A stretch of DNA of 58,541 nucleotides from Paracoccus sp. (in: a-proteobacteria) (GTDB lineage: Bacteria; Pseudomonadota; Alphaproteobacteria; Rhodobacterales; Rhodobacteraceae): NCBI RefSeq assembly GCF_030538695.1, contig NZ_JAUNTN010000011.1, positions 1-58,541 on the forward strand, given 5' to 3'. Each line of letters starts with the position of its first letter. The stretch's first letter is position 1. The translations under genes and the position numbers were made by a program. Shown here piece by piece: positions 1 through 7,810 of the stretch. A model generated the notes under the pieces. It was not told the DNA's origin. It did no database searches and was given only the letters and a program-made list of their open reading frames with translations.

Positions 1-26
1 AGGCGCAAACCGGAAAGGAAATGGAT

Positions 27-794
27 ATGGCGCTTCCCGAATTCTCCATGCGTCAGCTCTTGGAAGCTGGCGTTCACTATGGCCACCAGACCCAGCGCTG
101 GAACCCGCGCATGTCGCAGTATATTTACGGCGACCGCAATGGCATCCACATCATCGACCTGACGCAGACCGTTCCGATGCTGGAACAGGCGCTGCAAGTC
201 GTGCGCGATACCGTTGCCAAGGGCGGCCGTGTGCTGTTCGTCGGCACCAAGCGCCAGGCCAGCAAGGCAATTGCCGAAGCTGCTGAAAAATCGGCGCAAT
301 TCTACATGAACCACCGCTGGCTGGGTGGCACGCTGACCAACTGGAAAACCGTTTCGCAGTCGATCAGCCGCCTGAAAGCCATCGACGAAACCATGGCGAC
401 CGGCGCCGAGGGGCTGACTAAAAAAGAGCGTCTGGGCCTTGAGCGCGATCAGGCGAAGCTGCAAGCCTCTCTGGGCGGGATTCGCGAAATGGGCGGCCTG
501 CCGGACCTGCTGTTCGTCGTGGACGTGAACAAGGAAGATCTGGCGATCGCCGAGGCGAAAAAGCTGGGCATCCCGGTCGTGGCCGTGGTTGACACCAACT
601 GCTCGCCCGAAGGTGTGGACTATATCATCCCCGGCAATGACGACGCGGCCCGTGCCATCGCGCTTTACTGCGATCTGGCGGCCCGTGCGGCTCTGGACGG
701 GATGTCGGCACAGATGGGCGCTGCTGGTGTTGACCTTGGCGCTCTGGCCGAAGCCCCGGCCGAGGAACTGGCCGAAGAAGCCGCGGAAGCCTGA
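27..794 (+). CDS. rpsB: 30S ribosomal protein S2
   Basis: Small-subunit ribosomal protein S2 of 255 residues, the usual length. The N-terminus ([20 protein letters not shown]) is the standard S2 opening, followed by the RWNPRM and HIIDLTQT blocks and the GTKRQA and [11 protein letters not shown] motifs. An upstream in-frame ATG at 21 abuts the GGAAAGGAA ribosome binding site with no spacing, so the second ATG at 27, six bases after that site, is the better start. The C-terminal tail is Ala/Glu-rich, as is common in Alphaproteobacteria. It is followed by tsf in the conserved rpsB-tsf pair; a strong hairpin lies between them. The promoter lies outside the window. Confidence 0.97.
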   Translation: MALPEFSMRQLLEAGVHYGHQTQRWNPRMSQYIYGDRNGIHIIDLTQTVPMLEQALQVVRDTVAKGGRVLFVGTKRQASKAIAEAAEKSAQFYMNHRWLGGTLTNWKTVSQSISRLKAIDETMATGAEGLTKKERLGLERDQAKLQASLGGIREMGGLPDLLFVVDVNKEDLAIAEAKKLGIPVVAVVDTNCSPEGVDYIIPGNDDAARAIALYCDLAARAALDGMSAQMGAAGVDLGALAEAPAEELAEEAAEA

Positions 795-815
795 GCGACC
801 GTTACCGATTTGTCA

Positions 816-840
816 TCAGGCGGGGATATGCCCCGCCTGA
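816..840 (+). promoter_or_regulatory. Strong hairpin between rpsB and tsf
   Basis: A perfect 10-bp inverted repeat (arms 816-825 and 831-840, five-base loop) lies between the rpsB stop and the tsf ribosome binding site. It is not followed by a run of T, so it is more likely a partial terminator or RNA-processing and stability element that tunes the S2 to EF-Ts ratio than a full terminator. This role is inferred. Confidence 0.5.
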
Positions 841-863
841 CGCTTTGACCAAAGGAGATAACC

Positions 864-1754
864 ATGTCGATCACCGCTGCTATGGTGAAGGATCTGCGCG
901 AAAAAACCGGCGCAGGCATGATGGATGCCAAAAAAGCCCTGACCGAAACCGCTGGCGATTTCGAAGCCGCGATTGACTGGCTGCGGACCAAAGGTCTGGC
1001 GAAAGCCGCCAAGAAATCCGACCGTGTGGCTGCTGAAGGTCTGGTCGGCGTGTCCGTGCGTGACGGTCGCGGCGTGGCGATCGAGCTGAACTCGGAAACC
1101 GACTTCGTGGCGAAAAACGCCGACTTCCAGAAGCTGGTGCGTGAAATCGCTGATGTGGCCGTCGAATCGGCTGATTCGGTTGAAGTGCTGCGTCAGACCC
1201 ATCTGAACGGCAAGCCGGTCGAGGAAGTCCTGACCGACGCCATCGCCCGCATCGGTGAAAACATGACCCTGCGCCGGCTGCATGTTCTGGACGGTGACAC
1301 CATCGTTCATTACGTCCACAACGCCGCCGCTGAAGGCATGGGCAAGATCGGTGTGCTGGTCGCGCTGAAAGGTGATAAGGCTCAGGCCGAAACCATCGGC
1401 AAGCAGATCGCCATGCATATCGCCGCCACCAACCCGGCCTCGTTGTCGGAAGCCGATCTGGACCCGGCGCTGGTCGAGCGTGAAAAGAACGTCCTGACCG
1501 AGCAGGCTCGGGAATCGGGCAAGCCGGATGCCGTGATCGAAAAGATGATCGTTGGCCGGATGGCGAAGTTCTTCGAAGAAGTGACCTTGCTGGGCCAGAA
1601 ATTCGTGATGAACCCTGACATCACCGTGGCACAGGCCGCCAAGGAAGCCGGTGTCGAGGTGACGGGCTTTGCCCGCGTCGAAGTTGGCGAAGGCATCGAG
1701 AAAAAAGAAGAGGACTTCGCTGCAGAGGTTGCCAAGACCCTCAGCCAAGCCTGA
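864..1754 (+). CDS. tsf: Elongation factor Ts
   Basis: EF-Ts, the nucleotide exchange factor that releases GDP from EF-Tu in the cytoplasm. It has 296 residues. The UBA-like N-terminal domain ([20 protein letters not shown]) contains the TGAGMMD signature, and the core carries the [12 protein letters not shown] motif that contacts EF-Tu, followed by two EF-Ts folds and a C-terminal dimerisation stretch (residues about 180-275). The start has a near-perfect ribosome binding site (AAAGGAGATAACC). A Rho-independent terminator follows directly. The usual downstream pyrH and frr are absent; cmk comes next. Confidence 0.97.
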   Translation: MSITAAMVKDLREKTGAGMMDAKKALTETAGDFEAAIDWLRTKGLAKAAKKSDRVAAEGLVGVSVRDGRGVAIELNSETDFVAKNADFQKLVREIADVAVESADSVEVLRQTHLNGKPVEEVLTDAIARIGENMTLRRLHVLDGDTIVHYVHNAAAEGMGKIGVLVALKGDKAQAETIGKQIAMHIAATNPASLSEADLDPALVEREKNVLTEQARESGKPDAVIEKMIVGRMAKFFEEVTLLGQKFVMNPDITVAQAAKEAGVEVTGFARVEVGEGIEKKEEDFAAEVAKTLSQA

Positions 1755-1773
1755 TCTTCGGAAGATGGTTCCG

Positions 1774-1804
1774 AACGCCGGTCCCTCTGGGGCCGGCGTT
1801 TTTC
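1774..1804 (+). terminator. Rho-independent terminator after tsf
   Basis: A GC-rich inverted repeat (AACGCCGG paired with CCGGCGTT, extended by CC/GG) with a short loop is followed by five T. It sits about 20 bases after the tsf stop and closes the rpsB-tsf unit, which implies that cmk has its own promoter or depends on read-through. Confidence 0.85.
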
Positions 1805-1858
1805 GTTGGACCCGGCCCCGCAGCCGTGGCAACAAACCCTGAAACACAAGAGGTCAGG

Positions 1859-2458
1859 ATGCCTTTTATCATTGCTATCGACGGTCCTGCCGCTGCCGGC
1901 AAAGGCACGATTGCTCGCGCCTTGGCCGCGCATTTCGGCTTTCATCATCTGGATACGGGCCTGCTTTACCGTGCGGTTGGCGCAAAGGGCGGTGAAGCTC
2001 TTGCTGCAGCGCAAAGCCTGACCCCGGATGATCTGGCCCGTCCCGATCTGCGCAGCGCAGAGGCCGGGCAGGCCGCCAGTCGTGTTGCCACCATTCCCGA
2101 GGTTCGGGCGGCGCTGACCGATTTTCAGCGCAGCTTTGCCGCACAAGAGCCGGGCGCGATCCTTGACGGGCGCGACATCGGCACGGTGATTTGCCCGGAT
2201 GCGACGCTAAAGCTGTTTGTCATCGCCAGTGACGAAGCCCGCGCCCGCCGCAGGGCCGATGAACTTGGTGCTGATTTCGATGAAACTCTGACGGAACTGC
2301 GCGCCCGTGACGCCCGCGATGCCGCCCGTGACGTGGCCCCTTTGCGTCCCGCCGATGACGCGGTGATGCTGGACACCACCCACATGACCATCAGCGAAGC
2401 TGTCGCCCGCGCCATTGCGCTGGTCGAGGCGCGGCAAGTGTCTGGTGGAGTGGTGTAG
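1859..2458 (+). CDS. cmk: Cytidylate kinase
   Basis: CMP/dCMP kinase of the P-loop NMP kinase family, which phosphorylates CMP and dCMP with ATP. It has 199 residues, slightly short for the family. The N-terminus [17 protein letters not shown] holds the Walker A P-loop; [10 protein letters not shown] is the substrate-binding YR motif; [14 protein letters not shown] contains the GRDIG signature; RARRRADEL and RDARD supply the lid arginines. The ATG at 1859 has an AGGTCAGG ribosome binding site; a longer frame from 1826 has none. In many proteobacteria cmk is followed directly by rpsA; here two reverse-strand genes intervene. Confidence 0.95.
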   Translation: MPFIIAIDGPAAAGKGTIARALAAHFGFHHLDTGLLYRAVGAKGGEALAAAQSLTPDDLARPDLRSAEAGQAASRVATIPEVRAALTDFQRSFAAQEPGAILDGRDIGTVICPDATLKLFVIASDEARARRRADELGADFDETLTELRARDARDAARDVAPLRPADDAVMLDTTHMTISEAVARAIALVEARQVSGGVV

Positions 2459-2504
2459 CGATCAAGAGACTGTTTCGGTCGTCAAAATGATGTAGCGGTT
2501 CCGG

Positions 2505-2954
2505 TCAGATGCGCTCAATCTGGAAGTGGCGGCGCAGTTTCATGCCCGACCATAACCAGCCCTCGCGATGGAAAAACGGCACTTGCCATGTAGGATGCGG
2601 CAGCACAGTCAACTGCCAGTTTCCGCCCGGCTGGAGGCGGAAATCCAGACGCCCCGGTCCGGCAATCCTGGCGCCGTCCCACCACACGGTCGCATAGGGC
2701 GTGCCGATCCGGGCGCTGTCCAGCACACGCAACTGCTGATCGGTCATGGTGATCGACAGGATGTCCTCATAAGGGGTATCGTCATCGCTGAAAATCACAT
2801 AGCCGGGCAGCGGGTCGCCCGCCTCCAGTGCATAGGCCGCGATGACCCGTGCGCCCGCAAGCGTGGTCTGGTGGGGGCCAATGGCAAGCTGTCCGTGCGG
2901 AATCTCGCCGGGAGTGAAGGAAAAAGTCAGCTCATCAGGGTGCAACTGGCGCAT
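2505..2954 (-). CDS. Hypothetical soluble protein, second gene of the cmk-rpsA insert
   Basis: A 149-residue protein that I do not recognise. It has no signal peptide and no membrane segment, and is rich in Trp, Pro, Gly and His toward the C-terminus (VWWDGARIAGPGRLDF; PTWQVPFFHREGWLWSG). Its stop lies 46 bases from the convergent cmk stop. It starts 14 bases after the end of the upstream 240-residue glycine-zipper protein, so the two are probably co-transcribed. By position it could be an immunity or accessory partner of that protein, but known immunity proteins to pore formers are often membrane proteins and this one is not, so this is only inference. The start at 2954 has a weak GGGGAA site. 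Confidence 0.7.
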   Translation of the reverse strand: MRQLHPDELTFSFTPGEIPHGQLAIGPHQTTLAGARVIAAYALEAGDPLPGYVIFSDDDTPYEDILSITMTDQQLRVLDSARIGTPYATVWWDGARIAGPGRLDFRLQPGGNWQLTVLPHPTWQVPFFHREGWLWSGMKLRRHFQIERI

Positions 2955-2968
2955 GGTTTTCCCCGATG

Positions 2969-3691
2969 TCAGAAAAACAGACTGACACCGAAGGCACCCG
3001 CGACAGCGCCAACGAAAGCTGTGACCGTCGAGCAGACTGGCGCACCGGGGCCACAAACCAGCCCGGCTGCCGCGCCGCCAAGCGCCCCTCCGGCGATTCC
3101 TCCGGCAAATACAGCGCCCTCTTTGGCTGACGCTGCGACCTTATCCTCGGCGGTGGCGACATTATACACGGCCACGCCCAGAGATAGAACGATCAGGCCA
3201 CGCCCTGCGTTGGATGCGTGGCGCATGATCACATTTACGCGTGGGTTGGATCGGCCAGCGGCCTCAATCACAGCCCGGTAAACCTCATCCTGCTGCCCCG
3301 CGCCGAGCTGGTTAAAGCCTTTCTTGAATATCGAACCGGCTTTTTTATCCAGCAATTGATTCAGTGTCAGCCCGCTGGCTTTCATGTCCTGTGCCAGTGC
3401 CCGTGCGACAAGGGTGTTTTGCGACCGGGTCAGGTCCATGATGATGTTTCGCTGCTCATTGGCGCGGTGGGCGGCTTCTGCCCATGTCATGTTGCCTGCC
3501 TGAACCTGTGCTTTCATCTCGCGCGACATGGTGTCGATTAATCGCGTGTAGCGAGATCGAAGCGCACCATCCCAACTCAACGCAGCTCCGCTTGCCGCAA
3601 TGCCGCCACGCAGGGCAGATATCTCGCGGTCAAAATCAGCTTCGGTCGCCATATCAGAGAGACCCATGATGGATGAGGCAGGGCAGATCAT
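2969..3691 (-). CDS. Glycine-zipper, toxin-like hypothetical protein
   Basis: Up to 240 residues; alternative in-frame starts at 3667 and 3652 (MATEADFDREIS) are also possible, none with a good ribosome binding site. The first 150 residues are charged and helical (TRLIDTMSREMKAQVQAG; TWAEAAHRANEQRN). The C-terminal 75 residues hold a hydrophobic helix (GRGLIVLSLGVAVYNVATAED) and then a long Gly/Ala zipper (AGGIAGGALGGAAAG, CGPGAPVC, FVGAVAGAFGVSLFF) ending at the last residue. This layout is typical of membrane-inserting toxin or effector C-terminal modules; from memory, similar tails occur in uncharacterised Pseudomonas proteins, which I cannot check here. Hand-counted GC over 3241-3600 is about 57%, lower than the flanks. 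The function is unproven. Confidence 0.72.
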   Translation of the reverse strand: MICPASSIMGLSDMATEADFDREISALRGGIAASGAALSWDGALRSRYTRLIDTMSREMKAQVQAGNMTWAEAAHRANEQRNIIMDLTRSQNTLVARALAQDMKASGLTLNQLLDKKAGSIFKKGFNQLGAGQQDEVYRAVIEAAGRSNPRVNVIMRHASNAGRGLIVLSLGVAVYNVATAEDKVAASAKEGAVFAGGIAGGALGGAAAGLVCGPGAPVCSTVTAFVGAVAGAFGVSLFF

Positions 3692-3919
3692 AAGGGCGGG
3701 GTAGGCCGGGCGTCAATTGGGCCGGGCGCGTTGTAAAAGCCTTGCCAAACCCCGGATTTTCCGCTAAGCGCCCCCTGTCCGAAGGGCGATATGGTCAGAA
3801 CAGACCGCCTTTGAAGGGTCCGGCACCGCGCCGCGACCCTTTCCGTCTATCCGGGCAGAACACAGACCGGCGGAGCCAACCGTCAGGCCAGAAACCACTG
3901 CAAAGGAACTGAAAGCCAC
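3692..3919. other. 228-bp divergent intergenic region upstream of rpsA
   Basis: This gap separates the reverse-strand insert from rpsA and must hold the rpsA promoter and leader. A weak sigma-70-like pair (TTGCCA at 3742-3747, GCTAAG at 3763-3768, spacing 15) is the best I see. The GC-rich leader after it (about 3775-3900) contains short complementary GGGTCC/GGACCC-like segments but no convincing known riboswitch or coding sequence. Confidence 0.3.
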
Positions 3920-5599
3920 ATGGCAAAAAGCGCAAGCATGGAAGAATTCGAGGCCCTTCTCAACGAAAGCCTCGACATCGACACCCCGGCCGAAGGGTCG
4001 GTCGTCAAGGGCAAGGTCATCGCCATCGAGGCGGGGCAAGCCATCATCGACGTGGGCTACAAGATGGAAGGCCGCGTTGATCTGAAAGAATTCGCAAATC
4101 CCGGCGAAGAGCCGAACCTGTCGGTTGGCGATGAGGTCGAGGTCTATCTGGACCGCGTGGAAAACGCCCGTGGCGAAGCCTCGATTAGCCGCGACAAGGC
4201 TCGCCGCGAAGAAGCATGGGATCGTCTGGAAAAAGCCTATGCCGCCGAGGAGCGCGTCGAGGGCGCGATCTTTGGTCGCGTCAAAGGCGGCTTTACCGTC
4301 GATCTGGGTGGCGCTGTAGCCTTCCTGCCCGGCAGTCAGGTTGACGTGCGCCCGGTGCGTGACGCTGGCCCGCTGATGGGTCTGAAGCAACCGTTCCAGA
4401 TCCTGAAAATGGACCGTCGCCGCGGCAATATCGTGGTGTCGCGCCGCGCCATTCTGGAAGAATCGCGTGCCGAACAGCGTGCAGAAGTGATCGGCAACCT
4501 GACCGAAGGTCAGATCGTCGATGGCGTGGTCAAGAACATCACCGAATACGGTGCCTTCGTTGATCTGGGTGGCGTTGACGGCCTGCTGCATGTCACCGAC
4601 ATGGCATGGCGTCGCGTCAATCACCCGTCCGAGATCCTGAACATCGGTGAAACCGTCAAGGTTCAGGTCATCAAGATCAACAAGGACAGCCATCGCATCA
4701 GCCTGGGCATGAAGCAGCTTCAGGCCGATCCGTGGGATACCGTGGGCGACAAGTTCCCGCTGGGTTCGGTCCATCAGGGCCGCGTGACCAACATCACCGA
4801 CTACGGTGCCTTTGTTGAGCTGGAGCCGGGCGTGGAAGGTCTTGTCCATGTCTCGGAAATGAGCTGGACCAAGAAAAACGTCCATCCGGGCAAGATCGTC
4901 TCGACCTCGCAAGAGGTGGACGTGATGATTCTGGAAATCGACGAATCCAAGCGCCGCGTCTCTCTGGGCCTCAAGCAGACCCAGCGCAATCCGTGGGAAG
5001 TCTTTGCCGAAACCCATCCGACCGGCACCGTCATCGAAGGCGAGGTCAAGAACATCACCGAATTCGGTCTGTTCATCGGTCTGGACGGCGACATCGACGG
5101 CATGGTTCACCTGTCGGACATCTCGTGGGATGCCCGTGGCGAGGACGCGATTCAGGACTACCGCAAGGGCGATATGGTGAAAGCCGTCGTCCAGGAGGTG
5201 GATACCGAGAAAGAGCGTATCAGCCTGTCGATCAAAGCGCTGGAAAACGAAGCCATGGCCGAAGCCGTTGACGGCGTGAAGCGTGGCGACGTCATCACCG
5301 TCGAAGTCACCGCCATCGAAGATGGTGGCGTCGAGGTCGAATATAACGGCGTGAAATCCTTCATCCGCCGTTCGGATCTGGCCCGCGACCGTCAGGACCA
5401 GCGTCCCGAGCGTTTCGGCGTTGGTGATAAGGTTGATGTGCGCGTCACCAATATCGACAGCAAAACCCGTCGTCTGGGCCTGTCGATCAAGGCGCGTGAG
5501 ATCGCTGAAGAGCGTGAAGCCGTCGAACAGTTCGGCAGCTCGGATTCGGGTGCCTCGCTGGGTGACATCCTGGGCGCTGCGCTGAAAAGCCGCGACTGA
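3920..5599 (+). CDS. rpsA: 30S ribosomal protein S1
   Basis: Ribosomal protein S1, which binds mRNA upstream of start codons and helps load it on the 30S subunit. Its 559 residues match the six-domain form. S1 (OB-fold) domains fall at roughly 25-90, 108-175, 195-263, 280-350, 367-437 and 454-520; domains 3, 4 and 5 show the repeated motif NITEYGAFVDL / NITDYGAFVEL / NITEFGLFIGL and the VHVSEMSW-type ending. A ribosome binding site (AAAGGAACTG) precedes the ATG at 3920. The downstream terminator and ihfB keep the conserved rpsA-ihfB order. Confidence 0.97.
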   Translation: MAKSASMEEFEALLNESLDIDTPAEGSVVKGKVIAIEAGQAIIDVGYKMEGRVDLKEFANPGEEPNLSVGDEVEVYLDRVENARGEASISRDKARREEAWDRLEKAYAAEERVEGAIFGRVKGGFTVDLGGAVAFLPGSQVDVRPVRDAGPLMGLKQPFQILKMDRRRGNIVVSRRAILEESRAEQRAEVIGNLTEGQIVDGVVKNITEYGAFVDLGGVDGLLHVTDMAWRRVNHPSEILNIGETVKVQVIKINKDSHRISLGMKQLQADPWDTVGDKFPLGSVHQGRVTNITDYGAFVELEPGVEGLVHVSEMSWTKKNVHPGKIVSTSQEVDVMILEIDESKRRVSLGLKQTQRNPWEVFAETHPTGTVIEGEVKNITEFGLFIGLDGDIDGMVHLSDISWDARGEDAIQDYRKGDMVKAVVQEVDTEKERISLSIKALENEAMAEAVDGVKRGDVITVEVTAIEDGGVEVEYNGVKSFIRRSDLARDRQDQRPERFGVGDKVDVRVTNIDSKTRRLGLSIKAREIAEEREAVEQFGSSDSGASLGDILGAALKSRD

Positions 5600-5621
5600 T
5601 CGCTTTGACTGAGCAATCCTG

Positions 5622-5646
5622 CCCGTCCCCGAAAGGGGGCGGGTTT
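5622..5646 (+). terminator. Rho-independent terminator after rpsA
   Basis: The stem CCCGTCCCC / GGGGGCGGG with a GAAA loop is followed by TTTTG, about 22 bases after the rpsA stop. It separates rpsA from ihfB, which therefore needs its own promoter in 5647-5824. Confidence 0.85.
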
Positions 5647-5684
5647 TGTAATTTGTCTTTGCAGTTCAGTTTTTGTTGGTATTT

Positions 5685-5701
5685 TTCTGCGAAACGCAGA
5701 A
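5685..5701. promoter_or_regulatory. 17-bp perfect palindrome in the ihfB upstream region
   Basis: TTCTGCG-AAA-CGCAGAA is a perfect seven-base inverted repeat, 123 bases before the ihfB ATG in an otherwise AT-richer, unstructured 180-bp stretch. The symmetry and AT-rich surroundings fit an operator or IHF-autoregulation site better than a terminator, since no T run follows. No regulator is identified. Confidence 0.35.
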
Positions 5702-5824
5702 CTATAGGGCGCTCTTGTGCGTTACCACTTTATCCCTGAGGCATAGCGGGCTAGGTTGTTATGCCAAGATGGTTTCCATTCTGCTTACCGCTGGTCCGGT
5801 GGGGCGATAGTTAAAGGTTTACCG

Positions 5825-6118
5825 ATGATCCGTTCTGAACTGATCCAGAAGATCGCTGAGGAAAATCCGCATCTGTTTCAGCGGGATGTCGAGAAGATCG
5901 TGAACACGGTCTTTGAGGAAATCATCGACGCTATGGCGCGCGGTGAGCGCGTTGAGTTGCGTGGTTTCGGTGCGTTTTCTGTCAAAAAGCGTGATTCCCG
6001 CACCGGGCGCAACCCTCGCACCGGCGAATCGGTCGCGGTCGAGGAGAAGCATGTGCCTTTCTTCAAGACCGGCAAATTGCTGCGTGACAGGTTGAACGGG
6101 CTGGACGATCAGGGCTAA
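5825..6118 (+). CDS. ihfB: Integration host factor subunit beta
   Basis: IHF-beta, the DNA-bending nucleoid protein that pairs with IHF-alpha. It has 97 residues, within the family's range. The start [17 protein letters not shown] is the canonical IHF-beta N-terminus; an in-frame extension back to 5756 is rejected. [15 protein letters not shown] and the arm tip [10 protein letters not shown], with the conserved proline that intercalates into DNA, are present. An AAAGG site lies upstream. ihfA is not in the window. The order rpsA-ihfB-lapA-trpF matches other Rhodobacterales as I know them. Confidence 0.96.
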   Translation: MIRSELIQKIAEENPHLFQRDVEKIVNTVFEEIIDAMARGERVELRGFGAFSVKKRDSRTGRNPRTGESVAVEEKHVPFFKTGKLLRDRLNGLDDQG

Positions 6119-6148
6119 GACAGTCCCGCGAAACTTGAGGGGGCGGCA

Positions 6149-6544
6149 ATGCGTCTGATCCGGCTGATTTTGATTCTCGCTTTGGCGGTTGCCTTGGTAT
6201 TGCTGGCGCTGGCCAATCGTGGTGCGGTGACGCTGAACCTGTTTCCGGCGCAATTCGGCCAGTATCTTGGCGGCCAATGGTCACTGACCCTGCCGCTGTT
6301 TCTGGTGGTGTTTCTGGCACTGGCGGCGGGGATGGTTCTTGGCCTGATCTGGGAATATCTGCGCGAAGCCTCGATCCGGGCCGAGGCACGCCGCGCTGAT
6401 GTGCGGGCAAACCGCCTGCAACATGAGGTGCGCAGCCTGCGCAAAGCCCATGACGCCCCGCATGACGAGGTTCTGGCCATCGTCGATGCGCCGACGGCAA
6501 AGCCTGCGACGCAGGCCCCGGCGCTGATGGACAGCCGTTCGTGA
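6149..6544 (+). CDS. LapA-domain (DUF1049) inner-membrane protein
   Basis: A 131-residue protein of the LapA/DUF1049 family, whose E. coli member works with LapB in controlling lipopolysaccharide synthesis through LpxC turnover. Two membrane helices are visible (about residues 3-23 and 45-70, the second rich in Leu/Phe/Val), followed by a basic, Arg-rich coiled-coil-like tail ([19 protein letters not shown]). The Ala/Pro tail is not conserved. The ribosome binding site is GAGGGGG. Its end overlaps the GTG of trpF by four bases, so the two are translationally coupled. The functional assignment is by family only. Confidence 0.85.
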   Translation: MRLIRLILILALAVALVLLALANRGAVTLNLFPAQFGQYLGGQWSLTLPLFLVVFLALAAGMVLGLIWEYLREASIRAEARRADVRANRLQHEVRSLRKAHDAPHDEVLAIVDAPTAKPATQAPALMDSRS

Positions 6545-7173
6545 CAGCGGTTAAAATCTGCGGATTAACCAGCCTTGATGCCGTCTCTGTGGCGGCCGAG
6601 GCAGGGGCGCGTTTTGTCGGCTTTGTCTTTTTCCCGAAATCGCCGCGCCATGTCAGCGTTGAACAGGCGGCTGCTTTGGCGGTTGAGGTGCCTTTCGGCG
6701 TGATGAAAGTCGGATTGTTCGTCAACCCGACCGATGCGGCGCTGGACGAGGTTCTGGCGCAAGTGCCGCTTGACATGATCCAGCTTCACGGCACGGAAAC
6801 GCCTGCCCGTGTGCAGGAGGTCCGCGCCCGCACTGGCCTGCCGGTGATGAAGGCCGTGGGCATTTCCGGCCCGCAAGATCTTGATACGCTTTGGGATTAT
6901 GGGCTGGTGGCGGATATGCTGCTGGTTGATGCCAAGCCGCCCAAAGATGCGGATTTGCCCGGTGGCAATGGGCTGGCTTTTGACTGGCGGCTGCTGGTCG
7001 GGCGGCGCTGGCTGAAACCCTGGATGCTGGCGGGCGGGCTGACCCCTGAAAACGTGGCCGAGGCTGTCCGGCTGACCGGGGCGCAGGCGGTCGATGTCAG
7101 TTCGGGCGTAGAATCTGCGCCGGGGCAGAAAAATGCCGCGCTGATCCGTGATTTTGTGGCGGCTGCGGGCTGA
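6541..7173 (+). CDS. trpF: Phosphoribosylanthranilate isomerase
   Basis: TrpF, a TIM-barrel enzyme that converts N-(5-phosphoribosyl)anthranilate to CdRP in tryptophan synthesis. It has 210 residues. [12 protein letters not shown] carries the catalytic cysteine, [12 protein letters not shown] is the SPR phosphate-contact motif, IQLHGTE the conserved mid-barrel block, and [11 protein letters not shown] plus [12 protein letters not shown] form the C-terminal phosphate-binding loops, including the catalytic Asp (VDVSSG). It starts with GTG inside the lapA stop. The expected downstream trpB is absent; a DUF4405 gene follows after 66 bases. Confidence 0.95.
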   Translation: MTAVKICGLTSLDAVSVAAEAGARFVGFVFFPKSPRHVSVEQAAALAVEVPFGVMKVGLFVNPTDAALDEVLAQVPLDMIQLHGTETPARVQEVRARTGLPVMKAVGISGPQDLDTLWDYGLVADMLLVDAKPPKDADLPGGNGLAFDWRLLVGRRWLKPWMLAGGLTPENVAEAVRLTGAQAVDVSSGVESAPGQKNAALIRDFVAAAG

Positions 7174-7239
7174 CGTTTACGATTTGTTGGGGGATGCAGG
7201 TGTAAGTTTGCAGCATAGCCACAGACAAGGATCTGAGCC

Positions 7240-7755
7240 ATGTTGTCTTTCTTTAACCGCTACGCCACGCCATTCACGACAGGGCTGTTTACCGTCTCGC
7301 TGATTTCGGGCGTGGCATTGTTCTTTCATATCGGTCCGGCTGGCCTGCATGGGATGCATGAATGGCTCAGCATGGTGCTGATCCTGCCGATTGCGTTGCA
7401 TGTTTGGCGCAACTGGCGTGCTTTCGGGAATTACTTCCGGTATGTGCCGATGCGGACCGCGCTGCTGGTGTCGGCTGTTCTGGCAGGGCTGTTCCTGATT
7501 CCCACGGGCGAATCGGGGCGTTCGGGGCCGCCGCAATTTACTTTGGCGCGTCAGCTTATGGCCGCACCCGTGACGGTGGTTGCGCCTGCTTTGGGCAGCT
7601 CGACTGAGGATCTGACGGCGCGTCTGAAGGCTGCCGGGATCACGCTGGCCACGCCCGATCAGCCGCTGGCCACGCCCGATCAGCCGCTGGCAGAGGCCGC
7701 TGCGGCGGCGGGTAAGTCTGAAATGGCGCTTGCTGCGGCGCTGACTGCGGAATAG
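7240..7755 (+). CDS. DUF4405-type membrane protein
   Basis: A 171-residue protein with three hydrophobic helices (about residues 10-30, 40-57 and 70-90) and paired histidines ([26 protein letters not shown]) that resemble the haem-ligating helices of cytochrome b561/DUF4405 proteins. A role in electron transfer is possible but unproven. The C-terminal third is a soluble Ala/Pro-rich tail with a perfect in-frame duplication (TPDQPLA twice). The start follows ATCTGAGCC with no strong ribosome binding site. It sits between trpF and fhs, where trpB would be expected, and may be a later arrival. Confidence 0.8.
   Translation: MLSFFNRYATPFTTGLFTVSLISGVALFFHIGPAGLHGMHEWLSMVLILPIALHVWRNWRAFGNYFRYVPMRTALLVSAVLAGLFLIPTGESGRSGPPQFTLARQLMAAPVTVVAPALGSSTEDLTARLKAAGITLATPDQPLATPDQPLAEAAAAAGKSEMALAAALTAE
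7645..7686 (+). repeat. 21-bp perfect tandem duplication in the DUF4405 gene
   Basis: Two identical 21-base units (7645-7665 and 7666-7686), followed by the first five bases of a third, add seven residues (LATPDQP) in frame. The lack of any divergence suggests a recent slippage event in the disordered tail. Confidence 0.95.
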
Positions 7756-7768
7756 GCGGCTTGCAACC

Positions 7769-7800
7769 TGTTGCGGCTCGGGGTTTTCTGTGCCGCAACA
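7769..7800 (+). promoter_or_regulatory. Hairpin directly before the fhs ribosome binding site
   Basis: A perfect nine-base inverted repeat, TGTTGCGGC (7769-7777) and GCCGCAACA (7792-7800), with a 14-base loop, ends exactly where the AAGGGGG ribosome binding site of fhs begins. The left arm can also pair weakly with GCAAC at 7763-7767. It could control translation of fhs or act as a terminator of the upstream gene; it matches no riboswitch class I know. Confidence 0.45.
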
Positions 7801-7810
7801 AGGGGGTGCC

